DNA from: Azospirillum sp.
Lineage (GTDB): Bacteria; Pseudomonadota; Alphaproteobacteria; Azospirillales; Azospirillaceae
Assembly (NCBI GenBank): GCA_027486405.1
Contig: JAIXPD010000024.1
Span: 62,001-126,000 of the forward strand
Direction of reading: 5' to 3'
Length of the DNA: 64,000 nt
Positions 16,782 to 27,433 of the stretch are shown piece after piece (the first letter of the stretch is position 1; every line of letters starts with the position of its first letter). Under the pieces are notes generated by a model that searched no databases, had not been told where the DNA came from, and worked only from the letters and a program-made list of their open reading frames with translations. The position numbers and the translations under genes were made by a program.

Positions 16782-16875
16782 CCGGGGGCCTGTCCGCCCA
16801 TCAGGGCGGGCGCGCCGCTGTCACCGTTCCTTCCTTCGGGGCCGCCACGCGTCGGCGGTCGGGAGTCGTTCCGCC

Positions 16876-17832
16876 ATGTCCCTCGTCGACCAGACCGAAA
16901 AGCTGCGCCACCCCGAAAAGGCCCACAAGCCGGACAACCCGATCCAGCGCAAACCCGCCTGGATCCGCGTCAAGGCCCCGATGAGCCAGGAGTACAACGA
17001 GACGCGCAGCCTGATGCGCGGCTTGAAGCTCAACACGGTGTGCGAAGAGGCGGCGTGCCCCAACATCGGCGAATGCTGGAAGCAGAAGCACGCGACCTTC
17101 ATGATTTTGGGGTCGATCTGCACGCGCGGTTGCGCCTTCTGCAACGTGGAAACCGGCCGCCCGGACAAGCTCGACCCGCATGAGCCGGAGAAGGTGGCGG
17201 AGGCCGTCGGCCAATTGAAGCTGCACCACGTCGTCATCACCTCGGTCGATCGCGACGATCTGGAGGATGGCGGGGCGGAGCATTTCGCCCGCACCATCCG
17301 CGCGGTGCGCGCGGCCTCGCCCAGCACCACCATCGAAATCCTGACCCCCGACTTCCAGAAGAAGAAGGGCGCGGTCGAGGTCGTGGTCGAATCCCGGCCC
17401 GACGTGTTCAACCACAATCTGGAAACCGTGCCGCGCCTGTACCCGACCATCCGTCCGGGTGCCCGCTATTTCACCTCGCTGCAACTGCTGGCGCGGGTGA
17501 AGGAGCTGGATCCGACCATCTTCACCAAGTCCGGCATGATGGCCGGGTTGGGTGAGACGAAGGAGGAGGTCGGGCAGGTGATGGACGATCTCCGCGCCGC
17601 CGATGTGGACTTTTTGACGATTGGGCAGTATCTCCAGCCGACGCCCAAGCACGCGGCGGTCGATCGTTTCGTGACGCCGGAGGAATTCGACGGCTATTCG
17701 ACGATGGGCCGGGGCAAGGGCTTCCTGCTGGTGGCGTCGTCGCCGTTGACGCGCTCGTCCTACCACGCGGGCGATGATTTTGCGAAACTGCGGGACGCCC
17801 GCCTGCGCAAGCTGGGGGCCACCGTCGGCTGA
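16876..17832 (+). CDS. lipA: Lipoyl synthase
   Basis: The 318-residue radical-SAM enzyme inserts two sulfur atoms into octanoyl groups on lipoyl domains. Both iron-sulfur sites are visible: auxiliary cluster Cys56, Cys61 and Cys67 ([12 protein letters not shown]) and the radical-SAM CxxxCxxC at Cys82, Cys86 and Cys89 (CTRGCAFC). The C-terminal RSSYHAGD holds the Ser that ligates the auxiliary cluster. The start at 16876 follows a GGGAG site and gives normal family length. The gene sits just after the dehydrogenase genes whose E1-beta and E2 carry the lipoyl domains it serves. Confidence 0.96.
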   Translation: MSLVDQTEKLRHPEKAHKPDNPIQRKPAWIRVKAPMSQEYNETRSLMRGLKLNTVCEEAACPNIGECWKQKHATFMILGSICTRGCAFCNVETGRPDKLDPHEPEKVAEAVGQLKLHHVVITSVDRDDLEDGGAEHFARTIRAVRAASPSTTIEILTPDFQKKKGAVEVVVESRPDVFNHNLETVPRLYPTIRPGARYFTSLQLLARVKELDPTIFTKSGMMAGLGETKEEVGQVMDDLRAADVDFLTIGQYLQPTPKHAAVDRFVTPEEFDGYSTMGRGKGFLLVASSPLTRSSYHAGDDFAKLRDARLRKLGATVG

Positions 17833-17866
17833 TCGCAGCCGGACAAGGGATGAACAGGGTACGGGT

Positions 17867-18319
17867 ATGCCGACGCACGCGGAAAAGAAGACACTTCCCT
17901 ACACACCGGAGCAGATGTACGCGCTGGTCGCCGATGTGGAGAAGTACCCGGAATTTCTGCCCTGGTGTCTGGCCGCCCGCATCCGCAAGCGCGAAGGCGC
18001 TGTGATGTTCGCGGACCTCATCATCGGGTTCAAGATGGTCCGCGAACGCTTCACCTCACGGGTGGAGTTGAACGAGGTCGAGCGGCGGATCAACGTCCAA
18101 TACACCGACGGGCCGTTCCAGTATCTGAACAACCACTGGATTTTCCTGGATCATCCCGGCGGCTGCTGCGTCGACTTCTACGTCGATTTTGAATTCCGCT
18201 CCAAGATGCTGCAATCCATCATGGGGCTGCTGTTCAACGAGGCGGTGCGCCGGATGGTCCACGCCTTTGAAACACGGGCGGAAAAGCTGTACGGCCCCGC
18301 CACCGCGTCCAAGGCCTGA
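17867..18319 (+). CDS. RatA/Coq10-family START-like protein
   Basis: The 150-residue protein belongs to the polyketide cyclase/START superfamily, Coq10/RatA branch (KTLPYTPEQMYALVADVEKYPEFLPWC is the diagnostic N-terminus; positions about 7-32). Coq10 proteins bind ubiquinone and support respiration; in E. coli the homologue RatA was described as a ribosome-association toxin. The respiratory role is more likely in an alphaproteobacterium. It is 34 bases after lipA on the same strand, and this pair is conserved in the class. Confidence 0.85.
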   Translation: MPTHAEKKTLPYTPEQMYALVADVEKYPEFLPWCLAARIRKREGAVMFADLIIGFKMVRERFTSRVELNEVERRINVQYTDGPFQYLNNHWIFLDHPGGCCVDFYVDFEFRSKMLQSIMGLLFNEAVRRMVHAFETRAEKLYGPATASKA

Positions 18320-18322
18320 GGC

Positions 18323-18826
18323 TTAGCGGAAACTGCCGGTCGGGCGGGCCAGGCGCAGACGTTCCAGGGCGGCTTGCACCGTCGCCAGCCGGACGGCGCT
18401 GCGGTCGCCGCCGAAGGTGTATTCCTTGGCCCGGGCGTCCGCCCCGCGCACGGCGGTGGCGATGTAGACGCGTCCGACCGGCTTTTCGGTGCTGCCACCG
18501 TCCGGTCCGGCGATGCCGGTGACGGCCACCGTCACATCGGCGCGCGACCGCGCCAGCGCCCCCACCGCCATCGCCACCGCCACCTCCGGGCTGACCGCGC
18601 CATGGGCGTGCAGCAGGCTGGCGGGAACGCGCAGCATCTCCGTCTTGGCGATGTTGGTGTAGGTGACGAACCCGCGATCCACGACCCTGGACGATCCGGC
18701 GATGTCGGTCAGCGCCCCGGCGATCAGGCCGCCGGTGCAGGACTCCGCCGTCGCGATCATGTAACCGGCCATTCCATACTCGGCGAGCGTCTGCGCGGCG
18801 AGATCGCGGATGTGAGCGGGGAACAT
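18323..18826 (-). CDS. CinA-family protein, nicotinamide-nucleotide amidohydrolase domain
   Basis: The 167-residue protein is the stand-alone C-terminal CinA domain (PncC), which deamidates nicotinamide mononucleotide to nicotinate mononucleotide. Family motifs are TAESCTGGLIAGALTDIAGS, VTYTNIAKTEML, GAVSPEVAVAMA and VTGIAGPDGGS. The ATG at 18826 lies seven bases after GGAGAAG and is preferred to an in-frame GTG at 18832 that is too close to the site. It converges with the RatA gene (3-base gap). The N-terminal molybdopterin-like domain of full CinA is absent. Confidence 0.88.
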   Translation of the reverse strand: MFPAHIRDLAAQTLAEYGMAGYMIATAESCTGGLIAGALTDIAGSSRVVDRGFVTYTNIAKTEMLRVPASLLHAHGAVSPEVAVAMAVGALARSRADVTVAVTGIAGPDGGSTEKPVGRVYIATAVRGADARAKEYTFGGDRSAVRLATVQAALERLRLARPTGSFR

Positions 18827-18918
18827 GGACACTCTTCTCCCGATTCTGTGTCAGGCGCGGGGTGAGTTTAACCCGTTAACCCGAGTGGTTGGAAGACATC
18901 CCGCGCGTGAGCTTGGGG

Positions 18919-20130
18919 TCAACCGGGCAGGCGGACGGTGGCGGCGGCCTGGGCGGCGATGCCCTCGCCGCGCCCGGTGAAACCCAGCCGCTCGGTGGTG
19001 GTCGCCTTCACGCTGACCCGGTCGATGGCGACGCCCAAAATGTCGGCAATCCGCGCGGCCATGGCGGCGCGGTGCGGGCCGACCTTCGGGCGTTCGCAAA
19101 TGATGGTCACATCGACATGGGCGATGACGCCGCCGCGTTCGGCCACCAGATCGGCGGCGTGGCGCAGAAAGCGGGCGCTGTCCACCCCGCGCCATTGCGG
19201 GTCGCTGGGGGGAAAATGGCTGCCGATGTCCCCGGCGGCGATCGCCCCCAGCAGCGCGTCGGTCAGCGCGTGCAGGCCGACGTCGGCGTCGGAATGGCCG
19301 TCCAGCCCCTTGTCGTGCGGAACCCGCAACCCGCAGAGGGTGACGAAATCCCCGTCGGTGAAGCGATGGACGTCAAAACCGGTGCCGGTGCGGACGTCGC
19401 CCAACCCGGCCATCAGAACGCGGGCGGCGCGGGTCAGATCGTCGGGCGTGGTCACTTTGAAATTGTCCTCTGTGGCGGGGATGAGGCGGACGGGCAAACC
19501 GGCCTGTTCGGCCACCGCCGCGTCGTCGGTCAAACCCAGACCAGCGGCCGCGCGGTGGGCGTGGAGGATGGCGTCGAAGCGGAAACCCTGCGGGGTCTGC
19601 GCCCGCCACAGGCCGGTCCGCTCCACCGTGGTGTCAACCAAGCCATCCGCGCCGCGTTTGAGCGTGTCGGCGACCGGAACGGCGGCGATGGCCCCCGGCC
19701 CCTCATCCAGGGCGGCGATGACGGCGGTGATGGTCGCCGGGTCGGTCAAGGGGCGGGCGGCGTCGTGAATCAGCACGCGGGCGGGGGCGGGCGAGTCGGC
19801 GGCCAGCGCCTCCAACCCGTTGCGCACCGAATCCTGACGGGTCGCGCCACCGTTCACCGGTTCCGGCAGGTCCAAACCGGCGACGGCGCGGTCGTACAGC
19901 GCCCGCCACGCCGGATCGATCACCACACGAACGCCGCTGATTTGGGGATGGCGCAGAAAGGCCAGAACCGTGCGGCGCAGGATCGGCGCGCCCAGCAGAT
20001 CCAGATACTGCTTGGGCCGCTCCGCCCCGAATCGTTGCCCGGAGCCGCCTGCGACGATCAAAGCGACGCACGGGGACGCGGGGAATGGCGGGGTGGAGCG
20101 GGGCAGGGGCGCGCCGGAGGGCATGGACAT
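18919..20130 (-). CDS. ispDF: Bifunctional MEP cytidylyltransferase / MECDP synthase
   Basis: The 403-residue fusion carries two non-consecutive steps of the MEP isoprenoid pathway. The N-terminal IspD domain (to about 235) has [19 protein letters not shown], the CTP-binding loop. The C-terminal IspF domain (about 245-403) has GTGFDVHRF with the zinc-binding Asp and His, [19 protein letters not shown], and [20 protein letters not shown]. The fusion is widespread in alphaproteobacteria. It is transcribed leftward toward cinA from a region containing a strong palindrome. No clear ribosome site precedes the ATG. Confidence 0.95.
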   Translation of the reverse strand: MSMPSGAPLPRSTPPFPASPCVALIVAGGSGQRFGAERPKQYLDLLGAPILRRTVLAFLRHPQISGVRVVIDPAWRALYDRAVAGLDLPEPVNGGATRQDSVRNGLEALAADSPAPARVLIHDAARPLTDPATITAVIAALDEGPGAIAAVPVADTLKRGADGLVDTTVERTGLWRAQTPQGFRFDAILHAHRAAAGLGLTDDAAVAEQAGLPVRLIPATEDNFKVTTPDDLTRAARVLMAGLGDVRTGTGFDVHRFTDGDFVTLCGLRVPHDKGLDGHSDADVGLHALTDALLGAIAAGDIGSHFPPSDPQWRGVDSARFLRHAADLVAERGGVIAHVDVTIICERPKVGPHRAAMAARIADILGVAIDRVSVKATTTERLGFTGRGEGIAAQAAATVRLPG

Positions 20131-20160
20131 GACTCGTATGACCGATGAAACGGTGAAAGA

Positions 20161-20201
20161 CCGTCAAGGACCCTTGACGGGATCGCGGCGGAGCCTAGCC
20201 T
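20161..20201. promoter_or_regulatory. Palindrome and promoter between divergent ispDF and ccsA
   Basis: CCGTCAAGGACCCTTGACGG (20161-20180) has perfect 9-bp arms around a two-base centre. The right arm carries a -35 TTGACG (20174-20179), followed 16 bases later by TAGCCT (20196-20201), a candidate promoter for ccsA. The left arm has the same TTGACG on the other strand, facing ispDF, though no good -10 is seen there. The palindrome may be an operator controlling one or both genes. Confidence 0.4.
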
Positions 20202-20294
20202 GTCGCCGTGATTCCGCCAAGACCCGCGTCCGACCCCGTCAATGGACGGTGCCACCGGGGCGCGGCGGCGGAGGACAGGAGCGCGGTCGGCCTG

Positions 20295-21125
20295 ATGTCG
20301 CAGAATTTTCTTTTGAGTGTCACGGCGTTGCTGGCCTTGCTGCCCGCGTCGGTCTACCCCTATCGCCGCGTGGCGGGCCGTGGGGAGGATGGGCGCGGCT
20401 GGGCCTTTTGGGGGGCGCTGCTGCTGGCCGCCGCCGGTCCGGGCATGTGGGCCATCCTTCAGGTGGCCGGGCAATGGCAAACCGGCTTTTCCACCGCGCT
20501 GTGGGTGACGGTCGCCGCCTGCATGGCGCTGTTTCTGCCCATGAGCCGCTTTCACCGCGTGGCGTGGCGTCTGGCCCCGCTGCTGCTGCCCTATCTGTTC
20601 GTCGTCGGCGCGCTGGCAACGCTGACCGAGGATGCGCGCGCGCCGGTGATGCGCGGCAACGCGCCGGGGCTGTGGATCGACCTGCACATCGCCGTGTCGG
20701 TCTTCACCTACGCCCTGCTGACGCTGAGCGCGGTCGCCTCGCTCGCCGCGTTTCTGCAAGAGCGGGCGTTGAAGCGGAAAAGCCCAACCCCCTTGACCCG
20801 CTTCCTGCCGCCGGTGGCCGAAAGCGAGCGCCTGCAACTGCGCCTGTTGATCGCGTCCGAAGCGGTGCTGGGGATCGGGCTGGCCACCGGGATGGCCGTG
20901 CTGCATTTCGAACAGGGAACCACGCTGCGGCTGGACCACAAGACCCTGCTGTCGTTGGCGACCTTCGTGGTGGTGGGCACGCTGCTGATCGCCCAGCACC
21001 GCACCGGCATGCGCGGGCGCACGGCGGCGCGGCTGGTGCTGATCGCCTATCTGTTGCTGACGCTGGCCTATCCGGGGGTCAAGTTCGTGTCCACCATCCT
21101 GCTGGGGCATCCGGCCTGGAGCTGA
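20295..21125 (+). CDS. CcsA/YpjD-family cytochrome c assembly membrane protein
   Basis: The 276-residue protein has about eight hydrophobic segments and a loop LWIDLHIAVSVFTYALLTL like the haem-handling part of the CcsA/CcmC cytochrome c assembly domain; His131 and His215 are candidate haem ligands. It is probably an inner-membrane protein of the YpjD branch, whose exact role is not known. The ATG at 20295 starts at the first membrane segment; a longer frame from 20208 would add a polar 29-residue extension. A GGAGG lies 20 bases upstream, rather far. A stretch of about 160 bases separates it from dusB. Confidence 0.75.
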   Translation: MSQNFLLSVTALLALLPASVYPYRRVAGRGEDGRGWAFWGALLLAAAGPGMWAILQVAGQWQTGFSTALWVTVAACMALFLPMSRFHRVAWRLAPLLLPYLFVVGALATLTEDARAPVMRGNAPGLWIDLHIAVSVFTYALLTLSAVASLAAFLQERALKRKSPTPLTRFLPPVAESERLQLRLLIASEAVLGIGLATGMAVLHFEQGTTLRLDHKTLLSLATFVVVGTLLIAQHRTGMRGRTAARLVLIAYLLLTLAYPGVKFVSTILLGHPAWS

Positions 21126-21206
21126 CGCGCGGGGGCGAAATCGCCCGAAACCCGTTGAAACACCAACGAAATCCCAGGAAACCCCGGCGCGACTCGGGCT
21201 TCGCAC

Positions 21207-21236
21207 TTGCACAATGATGCATATTCGTGCTAGCGT
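21207..21236 (+). promoter_or_regulatory. Candidate promoter of dusB-ntrBC
   Basis: -35 TTGCAC (21207-21212), 18-base spacer, -10 TAGCGT (21231-21236). It would give a leader of about 45 bases before dusB. The -10 is weak, and no sigma-54 type -24/-12 element was seen. Confidence 0.3.
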
Positions 21237-21287
21237 GCCTAATTCCTCATCATACACCCGTTTTGCCCATCACGCGGGCAGGTGCGA

Positions 21288-22274
21288 ATGACCCTTCAAA
21301 TCGGCCCCATCACGCTCGCCGGTCCCGTCATCCTGGCCCCCATGTCGGGCGTCACCGATCTGCCCTTTCGCCGCTTGGTGAAGCGCGCGGGCTGTGGCCT
21401 TGTGGTGTCGGAGATGGTCGCCAGCCAGGCGATGATCCGCGAGAATCGCGAAACCCTGCGCATGGTCCAGACCGAACCGGAAGAATTTCCGATGGCGGTC
21501 CAACTCGCCGGGTGCGAGCCGGAGGTGATGGCCGACGCGGCCAAGCTGAACGAGGATCGCGGGGCCGCGCTGATCGACCTGAATTTCGGCTGCCCGGTCA
21601 AGAAGGTGGTGAACGGCAACGCCGGGTCGTCGCTGATGCGTGACGAAATCCACGCCGCCCGCATTCTGGAGGCGACGGTCAAGGCCGTGCGCATCCCCGT
21701 CACCCTGAAGATGCGCACCGGCTGGGACGAAACCAACCGCAACGCCCCGACGCTGGCCCGCATCGCGCAGGAGTGCGGGATCAAAATGATCACGGTGCAT
21801 GGTCGCACCCGCAACCAGTTCTACACCGGCTCCGCCGACTGGTCCTTCGTCCGCAAGGTGAAGGAGGCGGTGTCTTTGCCGGTCATCGTCAACGGCGACA
21901 TCACGTCGTTGGGGGCGGTGGACGAGGCGCTGGCGCAATCCGGGGCCGATGGGGTGATGATCGGGCGCGGGGCCTATGGCCGCCCCTGGTTCCCCGCGCA
22001 GGTGATGCGCCATCTGGACGGCGGCGCGCCGCTGCCCGACCCGTCCCTGCTGGAGCGGATGGACACGCTGTTGGAGCATTTCGACGCCATGCTGACCCAT
22101 TACGGGGTGGAGGGCGGCGTGCGCGTCGCCCGCAAGCATGTCGCCTGGTACACCACCGGCATCCGCGATTCCAACGAGTTCCGCCAGGAGGTCAACCGGT
22201 TGGGCGACCCCGAGGCGGTGCGCCGCTGCATCCGTGATTTCTTCCTGCCGGCAATCGAAAGGATGGCCGCCTGA
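21288..22274 (+). CDS. dusB: tRNA-dihydrouridine synthase B (NifR3)
   Basis: The 328-residue flavoenzyme reduces uridine in tRNA to dihydrouridine. It shows [27 protein letters not shown] (catalytic Cys in the GCP motif) and the FMN site in IVNGDI and [11 protein letters not shown]. It is historically called NifR3 because it precedes ntrBC in this class. The ATG at 21288 is used; a GTG two codons earlier is possible. Its stop overlaps the ntrB start (TGATG), so the two are translationally coupled. Confidence 0.95.
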   Translation: MTLQIGPITLAGPVILAPMSGVTDLPFRRLVKRAGCGLVVSEMVASQAMIRENRETLRMVQTEPEEFPMAVQLAGCEPEVMADAAKLNEDRGAALIDLNFGCPVKKVVNGNAGSSLMRDEIHAARILEATVKAVRIPVTLKMRTGWDETNRNAPTLARIAQECGIKMITVHGRTRNQFYTGSADWSFVRKVKEAVSLPVIVNGDITSLGAVDEALAQSGADGVMIGRGAYGRPWFPAQVMRHLDGGAPLPDPSLLERMDTLLEHFDAMLTHYGVEGGVRVARKHVAWYTTGIRDSNEFRQEVNRLGDPEAVRRCIRDFFLPAIERMAA

Positions 22275-23467
22275 TGGACCCCGTGCCGACCAACGACACG
22301 CCGCCGCGCAGCCGCAGCGGCGGCCGAACCCGGGCCACCGCCAACCGTCCGTCCCACATCGATCCGTCGGCGGTGCTGAACGCGCTGCCCGATCCGGTGC
22401 TGGTGGTGGATGGGGCCAACGAGATCCGCTTCGTCAATCTGGAGGCGCAGGAGTTTTTCGACCTGTCCTTCAACGCGATGGCCGGGATGGCCCTGGCCGA
22501 GTTGCTGCCGCCCGACAGCCCGGTTCTGGGCCTGATCGCGCAGGTGCGGCGCGGCAGCCGCCGGGTGTCGCAGGAGGGCGTGGTGATCGACACCCCGCGC
22601 ATCGGCCCGCACCACGTCACGGTGCAGGTGGCGACCATGGGCGATTTGCCCGACCATCTGCTGTTGACGGTGCATGAGCGCTCCATCGCCCGCAAGATCG
22701 ACAATTCGCTGACCCACCGCCACGCCGCCCGCTCCGTCACCGCCATGGCGGCGATGCTGGCGCATGAGGTGAAAAACCCGCTGTCCGGCATTCGGGGGGC
22801 GGCCCAGCTTCTGGAAGAGAACGCGCACGAGCAGGACCGCGTGTTGACCCGGCTGATCTGCGACGAGGCCGACCGCATCGTCGCCCTGGTCAACCGGATG
22901 GAAGTGTTTTCCGACGAGCGCCCGTTGGAGCGCGCCGACGTGAACATTCACACCGTGTTGGAGCATGTCCGCACCATCGCCCAAAGCGGGTTTGCCCGAA
23001 AAATACGCTTTATCGAGCGCTATGACCCGTCTTTGCCCTCGGTCTATGGGAATCGCGACCAACTTGTGCAGGTTTTCCTAAACCTGATTAAAAATGCGGC
23101 AGAGGCTGCCCCCGAAACGGGCGGTGAGATCACGCTCAGCACATCCTATCAGCAGGGGGTGCGCATGGCGCTGCCGGGCGGCGACACCCGGTTGCATCTG
23201 CCGTTGCTGGTTTCCGTTCAGGATAATGGCGACGGCATCCCGGAAGACCTGCGCTCCAACCTGTTCGACCCGTTCGTGACCAGCAAGGTGAACGGAACTG
23301 GCCTTGGTCTTGCATTGGTGGCGAAACTCATTGGCGATCATGGCGGAACCATCGAGTTCGACAGCCAGCCGCGCCGAACCGTCTTCAAGGTGTCGCTGCC
23401 CATGTATGATGATTCGCAGATGTCCCAGGGTGTTTCGATGGTCCGGGGCGGACGGGGGAGTCGTTGA
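22274..23467 (+). CDS. ntrB: Nitrogen regulation sensor histidine kinase NtrB
   Basis: The 397-residue soluble kinase phosphorylates or dephosphorylates NtrC according to nitrogen state, sensed through PII proteins. A PAS domain covers about residues 33-140. The dimerisation H-box [20 protein letters not shown] has the phospho-acceptor His164. The N-box [14 protein letters not shown] (about 275) and the G-boxes DNGDGIPED and GTGLGLALV form the ATPase. There are no membrane segments, as expected. The first 30 residues are disordered and Arg/Pro-rich. It shares a one-base TGATG overlap with both dusB and ntrC. Confidence 0.95.
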   Translation: MDPVPTNDTPPRSRSGGRTRATANRPSHIDPSAVLNALPDPVLVVDGANEIRFVNLEAQEFFDLSFNAMAGMALAELLPPDSPVLGLIAQVRRGSRRVSQEGVVIDTPRIGPHHVTVQVATMGDLPDHLLLTVHERSIARKIDNSLTHRHAARSVTAMAAMLAHEVKNPLSGIRGAAQLLEENAHEQDRVLTRLICDEADRIVALVNRMEVFSDERPLERADVNIHTVLEHVRTIAQSGFARKIRFIERYDPSLPSVYGNRDQLVQVFLNLIKNAAEAAPETGGEITLSTSYQQGVRMALPGGDTRLHLPLLVSVQDNGDGIPEDLRSNLFDPFVTSKVNGTGLGLALVAKLIGDHGGTIEFDSQPRRTVFKVSLPMYDDSQMSQGVSMVRGGRGSR

Positions 23468-24912
23468 TGACTGCGGCGACCATCCTCATCGCGGACGACG
23501 ACCGCGCCATCCGCACCGTTCTCACCCAGGCGTTGGGCCGGTTGGGGCACGAGGTGCGCACCACGGGCAACGCCGCCACCCTGTGGCGTTGGGTGGCCGA
23601 CGGCCAGGGCGATCTGGTCATCACCGACGTGGTGATGCCCGATGAAAACGGCCTGGACCTGATTCCGCGCATCAAGAAGCTGCGGCCCGAACTGCGCGTC
23701 ATCGTGATGAGCGCGCAAAACACCCTCATCACCGCGCTGAAGGCGGCCGAACGCGGCGCGTTCGAATATCTGCCCAAGCCCTTCGACCTGAAGGAACTGG
23801 TGTCGGTGGTGGAGCGGGCGTTGAACGCCAACACCCCCGCCGCGCCGATGGCGGGCGATCCGAACGACGGCGACGAGCAACTGCCGCTGATCGGCCGCTC
23901 CCCGGCGATGCAGGAAATCTACCGGGTGCTCGCCCGCCTGATGGGGACCGACCTGACGGTGATGATCACCGGCGAGTCCGGGACCGGCAAGGAACTGGTG
24001 GCCCGCGCCCTGCACGATTACGGCAAGCGGCGCAACGGGGCCTTTGTCGCCATCAACATGGCGGCCATCCCGCGCGAGTTGATCGAATCCGAACTGTTCG
24101 GCCACGAGAAGGGAGCCTTCACCGGGGCGACCAACCGGTCGACCGGGCGGTTTGAGCAGGCCCAGGGCGGGACCCTGTTCCTCGATGAAATCGGCGACAT
24201 GCCGCTGGAGGCGCAAACCCGCCTGCTGCGCGTGTTGCAGGAGGGCGAATACACGACGGTCGGTGGGCGCACCCCGATCAAGACCGACGTGCGCATCATC
24301 GCCGCAACCCACCGCGATCTGCGGACCCTGATCCGCCAAGGGCTGTTCCGCGAGGATCTGTTCTACCGGCTCTGCGTCGTGCCCATCCGTCTGCCGCCGC
24401 TGCGCGAGCGGACGGAGGATGTGCCGCTGCTGGTCCGCCATTTCCTCAACCTCGGCATCAGCCAGGGCCTGCCCGCCAAGAGCATCGACCAGGGGGCGAT
24501 GGACCGGTTGAAGCGTTACCGCTGGCCGGGCAACGTCCGCGAGCTGGAAAATCTGGTCCGCCGTCTGGCCGCGCTCTATTCCCAGGAGGTCATCAGCCTG
24601 GACGTGGTCGAGGCCGAGTTGGCCGACGCCACCCCCGCCGCCCAGCCGGTGGAGGAAACCCAGAGCGAGGGCCTGTCGGCGGCGGTCGAGCGCCATCTGA
24701 AGGATTACTTCGCCGCGCACAAGGACGGCATCCCCTCCAACGGTCTGTACGACCGCGTGCTGCGCGAGATCGAGCGGCCCTTGATCGCGCTCAGCCTGTC
24801 GGCAACGCGCGGCAACCAGATCAAGGCGGCGCAGATGCTGGGGCTGAACCGCAACACCCTGCGCAAGAAGATCCGGGATCTCGACATCCAGGTGATGCGC
24901 GGGATCAAGTGA
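23467..24912 (+). CDS. ntrC: Nitrogen regulation response regulator NtrC
   Basis: The 481-residue sigma-54 activator has a receiver domain (phospho-Asp54 in [12 protein letters not shown], Lys in YLPKPF), a AAA+ domain with Walker A GESGTGKE, an intact GAFTGA loop ([19 protein letters not shown]) that touches sigma-54, Walker [11 protein letters not shown] and the arginine finger [10 protein letters not shown], and a Fis-type DNA-binding helix-turn-helix at the end ([20 protein letters not shown]). All functional residues are present. The ATG at 23467 overlaps the ntrB stop. Confidence 0.96.
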   Translation: MTAATILIADDDRAIRTVLTQALGRLGHEVRTTGNAATLWRWVADGQGDLVITDVVMPDENGLDLIPRIKKLRPELRVIVMSAQNTLITALKAAERGAFEYLPKPFDLKELVSVVERALNANTPAAPMAGDPNDGDEQLPLIGRSPAMQEIYRVLARLMGTDLTVMITGESGTGKELVARALHDYGKRRNGAFVAINMAAIPRELIESELFGHEKGAFTGATNRSTGRFEQAQGGTLFLDEIGDMPLEAQTRLLRVLQEGEYTTVGGRTPIKTDVRIIAATHRDLRTLIRQGLFREDLFYRLCVVPIRLPPLRERTEDVPLLVRHFLNLGISQGLPAKSIDQGAMDRLKRYRWPGNVRELENLVRRLAALYSQEVISLDVVEAELADATPAAQPVEETQSEGLSAAVERHLKDYFAAHKDGIPSNGLYDRVLREIERPLIALSLSATRGNQIKAAQMLGLNRNTLRKKIRDLDIQVMRGIK

Positions 24913-24973
24913 GGCGGGCGGGCGGCTGAACGGGCATTGGCCGAACGAGCATTGGATGGACGGCTTTTCGCTC

Positions 24974-24992
24974 AAAAGTCTGTGACTTTTTT
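24974..24992 (+). terminator. Possible intrinsic terminator after ntrC
   Basis: AAAAGTC-TGT-GACTTTT followed by two further T residues lies 62 bases after the ntrC stop. The stem is AT-rich and short, so strength is uncertain. A second GC hairpin, CGCCCGC-GCT-GCGGGCG, lies near 25014-25030. Confidence 0.4.
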
Positions 24993-25071
24993 GCGACAAG
25001 CTGTCCGCTCCAACGCCCGCGCTGCGGGCGGGGGAGTGGTCATCTCTTGCCTGTGGGCCAACGGTTGTCGC

Positions 25072-25100
25072 TTGGCAATGTGGCAACAGAGGTGTATCTT
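25072..25100 (+). promoter_or_regulatory. Candidate ntrYX promoter
   Basis: -35 TTGGCA (25072-25077), 17-base spacer, -10 TATCTT (25095-25100). Start of transcription would be near 25107, leaving a leader of about 20 bases to the ntrY ATG. With the hairpins just upstream, this suggests that ntrYX can be transcribed apart from ntrBC. Confidence 0.45.
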
Positions 25101-25126
25101 TCCGGCAACAGAGTCGCCGCCGGATC

Positions 25127-27433
25127 ATGACCTCCACGACAGACAGCCAAACCCCTCTGTGGCAACGCTTTCTCCGCTGGTCGGCCCGCATCGGGTTGAC
25201 CAAGCGCTTGGCGGTCGCCCTGTCGCTGGCGGCCCTCGCCGCCGGATTCGCCACCTACGCGGCGATGACGGAAAGCGCGCCGTTCGGCCAATCCAACCCG
25301 CGCACCGTCACCCTGCTGTTGACGCTGGATCTGGCGTTGCTGCTGACGCTGGGCGTGTTGATTTCCCGCCGCATCGTCGGGATCTGGATGGGGCGTCGGC
25401 GCGGCTTGGCCGGGTCGCGGCTGCACACCCGGCTTGTGCTGGTGTTCAGCCTGCTGGCGGTGGCCCCGGCCATCATCATGGCGGTGTTTTCGACCATCTT
25501 CTTTTACGTGGGCGTGCAAAGCTGGTTCAGCGACCGGGTGCGCACGGCGGTGAACGAATCGCTGGTGGTCGCCAGCGCCTATCTGCACGAGCATCAGCAG
25601 AACATCCGCGCCGACGCGCTGGCCATGGCCAACGATCTGTCGCAGGAGGCCCGGCTGTCGAGCGACCCGCAGCGGTTCGAGCAGATCGTCGCCACCCAAT
25701 CCATGCTGCGCGCGCTGTCCGAGGCCATCGTCTTCAACGGGACCACCGGGTCGATCATCGCGCGGTCGGGCTACACCTTCACCCTGGAATTCGATCCGAT
25801 TTCCGAGGAGAAGCTCCAGGTTGCCCGGCGCGGCGACGTAGTCCTCATCATCAGCGAGAACGACGACCGCGTCCGCGCGCTGGTGGCGCTGGACCGGGGA
25901 TCCGACACCTTTCTTTATGTCGGGCGGATGGTGGAACCGCGCGTGCTGTCGCACATGGCCGCCGCACAAGGCGCGGTGCGCGAGTATGACGATCTGGAAA
26001 ACCAGCGCGGCAGCCTGCAAATCACCTTCACCCTGATTTTCCTGGTGGTGGCGCTGCTGCTGTTGCTGGCGGCGGTGTGGGCCGGGTTGAACTTCGCCAC
26101 CCGGCTGGCCCGCCCGATCAGCGCCCTGATCGGCGCGGCGGAGCGGGTGCGCGCCGGGGATCTGACCGTGCGCGTCGTCGAACCGCCGGGGGAGGATGAA
26201 TTCGTCCTGCTGTCCCGCGCCTTCAACCGCATGACCACGGAGATCGAGGGGCAGCGCCGCGAATTGCTGTCGGCCAACCGGCTGTTGGACGAGCGGCGGC
26301 GCTTCACCGAAACCGTACTGTCGGGGGTGTCCGCCGGGGTGCTGGGGCTGGACGGCAACGGCTGCATCAACCTGCCCAACCGGTCGGCCGCCCGCCTGCT
26401 GGGGGTGGAGGATCCCGAAACGCTGATCGGCGTCGCGCTGACCGACCTGTCGCCCGACATGGCCGATCTGCTGGACAACGCGCCCAAACGACCGGGCCGG
26501 GTGGTGCAGGACCACATCCAGCTCCGCCGCCCCGGCTCGCCCACCCTGACCCTGCTGGTCCGCATCGCGGCGGAAGGGCGCAGCGGCGAGGTGCGCGGCT
26601 ATGTCGTGACCTTCGACGACATCACCGAACTGGTGTCCGCCCAGCGCAAGGCCGCCTGGGCCGACGTGGCCCGGCGCATCGCCCACGAGATCAAGAATCC
26701 GTTGACGCCGATCCAATTGTCGGCGGAACGGCTGCGGCGGAAATATTTGAAGGAAATAACCAGCGACACCGAGGTGTTCACCCTGTGCACGGACACCATC
26801 GTCCGGCAGGTGGACGACATCCGCCGCATGGTCGATGAGTTTTCCGCCTTCGCCCGCATGCCCCAGCCGGTGATGAAGCCCTGCAACCTCAACGATCTGG
26901 TGCGGCAGGCGGTGTTCCTGCAATCCAACGCCCACAGCGGCAGCATCCGGTTCGACACCCGGCTGCCCAACGGGCCGCTGACCGTGGTGTGCGACAGCCG
27001 CCAGATCTCGCAGGTGCTGACAAACCTGTTGCAGAACGCCGCCGACGCCATCGAAGGCCGCAGCCCGCCCGCCGACGGCAGCCCGCTGCCCGGCGGGGAG
27101 GTGTCGATCAGCGTGGTGAACGACGAGGACAAAGTCACGCTGACCATCGAGGACAACGGCAAGGGTCTGCCGACCGACGAGCAGCGCGACCGGCTGACCG
27201 AACCCTATGTGACGACGCGGGCCAAAGGGACCGGCCTGGGGTTGGCGATCGTCAAGAAGATCATGGAGGACCATGGCGGCGTGCTGAGCCTGAACGACCG
27301 CGACAGCGGTGTCGGCGCGCGCGTCACCCTGGTCATCCCACACCCGGTTGCGGCCACGGTGGAATCCGCCGGACGCGACGACAGGCCGGCGGAGACCGGC
27401 GGAGAGACGAGGCAAGCGGCCCATGGCGCATGA
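25127..27433 (+). CDS. ntrY: Membrane sensor histidine kinase NtrY
   Basis: The 768-residue kinase is the membrane partner of NtrX in nitrogen and redox control. There are four membrane segments: about 24-44, 64-84, 102-128 and 299-325, with a large extracytoplasmic region between the third and fourth. Then come HAMP ([20 protein letters not shown]), a PAS domain (about 400-510), the H-box [20 protein letters not shown] with His520, and the ATPase (N-box [31 protein letters not shown]). The last 11 bases overlap ntrX. Confidence 0.95.
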   Translation: MTSTTDSQTPLWQRFLRWSARIGLTKRLAVALSLAALAAGFATYAAMTESAPFGQSNPRTVTLLLTLDLALLLTLGVLISRRIVGIWMGRRRGLAGSRLHTRLVLVFSLLAVAPAIIMAVFSTIFFYVGVQSWFSDRVRTAVNESLVVASAYLHEHQQNIRADALAMANDLSQEARLSSDPQRFEQIVATQSMLRALSEAIVFNGTTGSIIARSGYTFTLEFDPISEEKLQVARRGDVVLIISENDDRVRALVALDRGSDTFLYVGRMVEPRVLSHMAAAQGAVREYDDLENQRGSLQITFTLIFLVVALLLLLAAVWAGLNFATRLARPISALIGAAERVRAGDLTVRVVEPPGEDEFVLLSRAFNRMTTEIEGQRRELLSANRLLDERRRFTETVLSGVSAGVLGLDGNGCINLPNRSAARLLGVEDPETLIGVALTDLSPDMADLLDNAPKRPGRVVQDHIQLRRPGSPTLTLLVRIAAEGRSGEVRGYVVTFDDITELVSAQRKAAWADVARRIAHEIKNPLTPIQLSAERLRRKYLKEITSDTEVFTLCTDTIVRQVDDIRRMVDEFSAFARMPQPVMKPCNLNDLVRQAVFLQSNAHSGSIRFDTRLPNGPLTVVCDSRQISQVLTNLLQNAADAIEGRSPPADGSPLPGGEVSISVVNDEDKVTLTIEDNGKGLPTDEQRDRLTEPYVTTRAKGTGLGLAIVKKIMEDHGGVLSLNDRDSGVGARVTLVIPHPVAATVESAGRDDRPAETGGETRQAAHGA

